Source: Amphirosellinia nigrospora (taxonomy: Eukaryota; Ascomycota; Sordariomycetes; Xylariales; Xylariaceae). Taken from it: 64,000 nt of DNA. Made by a program: the position numbers and the translations under genes. The notes below the pieces were generated by a model. It searched no databases. It saw only the letters and a program-made list of their open reading frames with translations, and had not been told where the DNA came from. The stretch lies in the NCBI GenBank assembly GCA_004123355.1, contig SCHM01000002.1:8157569-8221568 (forward strand), given 5' to 3'. Below, piece after piece: positions 62,101 to 64,000 of this stretch; positions within the stretch are counted from its first letter, which is position 1; the number at the start of each line of letters is the position of its first letter.

Positions 62101-64000
62101 CGGCACTAACGGCAGTTTCAACGTCACTGGCACCAAGACTAAAAGAAAGTGACCCCTATTGGCGAGCTACGTTACTATACTAAGTTAAGGGGCAGAAGCC
62201 TTTGCAAGGGTGTGGGAATAACTGCGCGGCTCTCTACTTCACTTACCGAAATTCAATATGTATGTAAGTACATTACTAAACTCCTCGTCCGAGACAACTA
62301 AAAGACCACATGGCTTGGTTACTTCAAGCTATATCATGAGAAGTCGGGGGCTTAGTTCCGCGGCATGCTGTTCCTGAACCTCACAGCTGCACGGGCAAAT
62401 TATTCAATCTTGTTTCCTAACCAGATCAAAAAAAAAGTATGATGACCTGGGTGGATACCGGTATGTCTTTCTCATCACAGAAGATACATGGTGTATAGGT
62501 CAAAGCCCATGGGGCCTCGATATTGGGGGGGTATTATCATACATGGATCTTTGGGTCCAGAATGCGCGCTCGTGCAATCATCAGCAAACTGTTTAATGTC
62601 ATTCAACCTTATCCACATATCTGATCTTTATCTAGTGTAGGATGGCAGCCGATCCGTGCGTTCATCCGCGCTGGTAGCCCAAACTAGCCATGCTTAGTGT
62701 GTACTATGTTTAAAATTTGGCCGGAGAAAAAGCAGAACTGCCCTACAAAATTGAGCCGCCTGGTTCTAACTCTGACTCGTACCACGCCAGTTTAAGGCAA
62801 GTCTATATGTTGGCCAATATACCGATCAAACTGGGTACCGGTGTCAATCCCTGTGATGAAACTTTTGCTACCCGAGCTCTGACCCTGCTCCGGCAATTAC
62901 GAATCATGAATTAACGACTCATATAACTTCCTCTTCTGATGCAGTTTCAAACTACACTAAAATCTATAAGTGACGCGCTAACGGAACAGTTCCTGAGATC
63001 CAAAAAGTGGCGCTAGACGCGTGAAAGTAACCCAAATCGAAGGACAAGGATCCGGTAACTCTGCGCCGCGCTATTAGAGGCGCTGCTATGCGCAAGCTGA
63101 AGGATCTTGCCGTTCCGGCCCGTTTCCCTGTCCGTCACACAAGGCTCTACAAAAAACATAAAATATCCAGTGGTGACGATGGTTGGGTATGACCCAAGGA
63201 TTCCCAAATAATGGGACTCACGGGTCCCCGTAGAGGGGCACTACAATGAGATCGTAGCAGATTAATTACTATAGGTAGCTTAGGGAGGCTCAGCACGAAG
63301 ATCGTCCGGTAGCTTCAGCCATTGATCAGCGGAGACGTAATAGTAGCAGAGGTCAAGGAGCAATACGAGTATTCTTATGCAGCCTTGTCTCAGTTAATAT
63401 ATCGGATATCTCTGGAGGCTTGACTATATGTATTTGCCTAGTGTATGGTTTACGGTTTTTATGAACATTCCTACGAGTTCTCTCCGTGCCGAAGTCCGTT
63501 TCGTGTGCAACTCAAGACTAAGTGACTAACTTATTATTAGAGTAGTGAAAGATCTATCCACCACTCGCATACCCCCCCTCATGTAGTGTACTGTCCTGTT
63601 TCGCAATGTTGACCGGGTGGAAGACCCATCTGAACGAAGATCACTGACTCCGTTCCAAGCTTAGCTCGATCTGATGATGCTTGTCCCTCCTACTAACCCT
63701 GTTAGCAACACCGGCATATGTGCCAAGCCTCACAGAAGTTAATCCCTAGTAAAACCAATGGAGTTGGTCAAATTAATTGTCATTGGTTCTAGACAACACA
63801 GTCCGGGATACTTACAAAGAAGCAGGGGGCTATCATCGAATCAAAGCGGAAGACGACGCGCCATTTTCTGTACATCACCGTCTGTGCCGCTCTCCAGCAC
63901 CAGCGATCTTTTCCCGTATTTGCGCCGTATTATAGATATCCATCCACAAGCTGTACGGGAGTCTATAGATTTAGTAAGAAACCCGCTAGCCTACTAGCAT

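Larger units (their letters stand above)
58634..64000. other. 5.4 kb non-coding right end
   Basis: No gene supported. It is the upstream region of the NDT80-like gene and beyond. Frames of 120-190 codons near 60087 and 61050-61681 have no domains, overlap on both strands and do not splice into anything recognisable. It contains short microsatellites at 58869-58892 and 59104-59128. The gene continuing past the right edge, if any, is not visible. Confidence 0.45.

Noticed and set aside
1-64000. CRISPR arrays, bacterial operons, Shine-Dalgarno sites
   Set aside because: The DNA is eukaryotic (spliceosomal introns, fungal nuclear proteins), and no regularly spaced direct repeats were seen.

Overview
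The window is nuclear DNA of a filamentous ascomycete, most likely a Sordariomycete-type Pezizomycotina. Genes are separated by long non-coding stretches. Introns are mostly 43-270 bp with GTAAGT/GTGAGT/GTATGT donors and CTGAC/CTAAC-like branch sites. Several genes are typical of that group: a CTF1-beta/FarA-type Zn2Cys6 regulator, an NDT80/PhoG (VIB-1/XprG-like) factor, the fork-protection protein Tof1, the CTD kinase Ctk1, a DUF2011 protein and a small fungal metallothionein. The species cannot be named from the sequence alone.

Layout: 2.8-4.3 kb, FAD monooxygenase (+). 4.5-4.7 kb, metallothionein (-). 5.7-7.4 kb, NAD formate dehydrogenase (-). 9.1-10.1 kb, secreted GPI-anchored PEBP-like protein (-). 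10.1-17.2 kb, gene-poor DNA. 17.2-21.7 kb, long disordered protein with a C-terminal methyltransferase-like domain (+). 23.0-24.95 kb, cytochrome P450 (-). 26.8-30.4 kb, Tof1 (-), divergent from a mitochondrial 3-hydroxyacyl-CoA dehydrogenase at 30.8-31.9 kb (+). 35.0-38.4 kb, CTF1-beta/FarA-type regulator (+). 40.0-41.5 kb, GC-rich AIF2/FSP1-type oxidoreductase (+). 42.1-45.5 kb, Ctk1 (-). 50.7-52.8 kb, seven-helix receptor-like protein (+). 53.4-54.3 kb, DUF2011 protein (-). 56.3-58.6 kb, VIB-1/XprG-like factor (-). The final 5.4 kb has no gene I can support. No tRNA, rRNA, CRISPR array or intact transposon was found.

The most functional-looking link is the 3-hydroxyacyl-CoA dehydrogenase beside the FarA/CTF1-type regulator. 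The family's known target hexamer CCTCGG/CCGAGG occurs in the promoters of both. The other genes look like ordinary, unlinked fungal genes rather than a biosynthetic cluster.

The most striking structural feature is that most conserved genes are broken by one to several small frameshifts. The protein continues immediately in another frame, and several breaks lie in homopolymer runs. Because housekeeping genes are hit (tof1, ctk1, formate dehydrogenase, hydroxyacyl-CoA dehydrogenase), a draft-assembly indel problem is likelier than mass pseudogenisation. Only the receptor-like gene, the metallothionein and possibly the PEBP gene read through cleanly after splicing.
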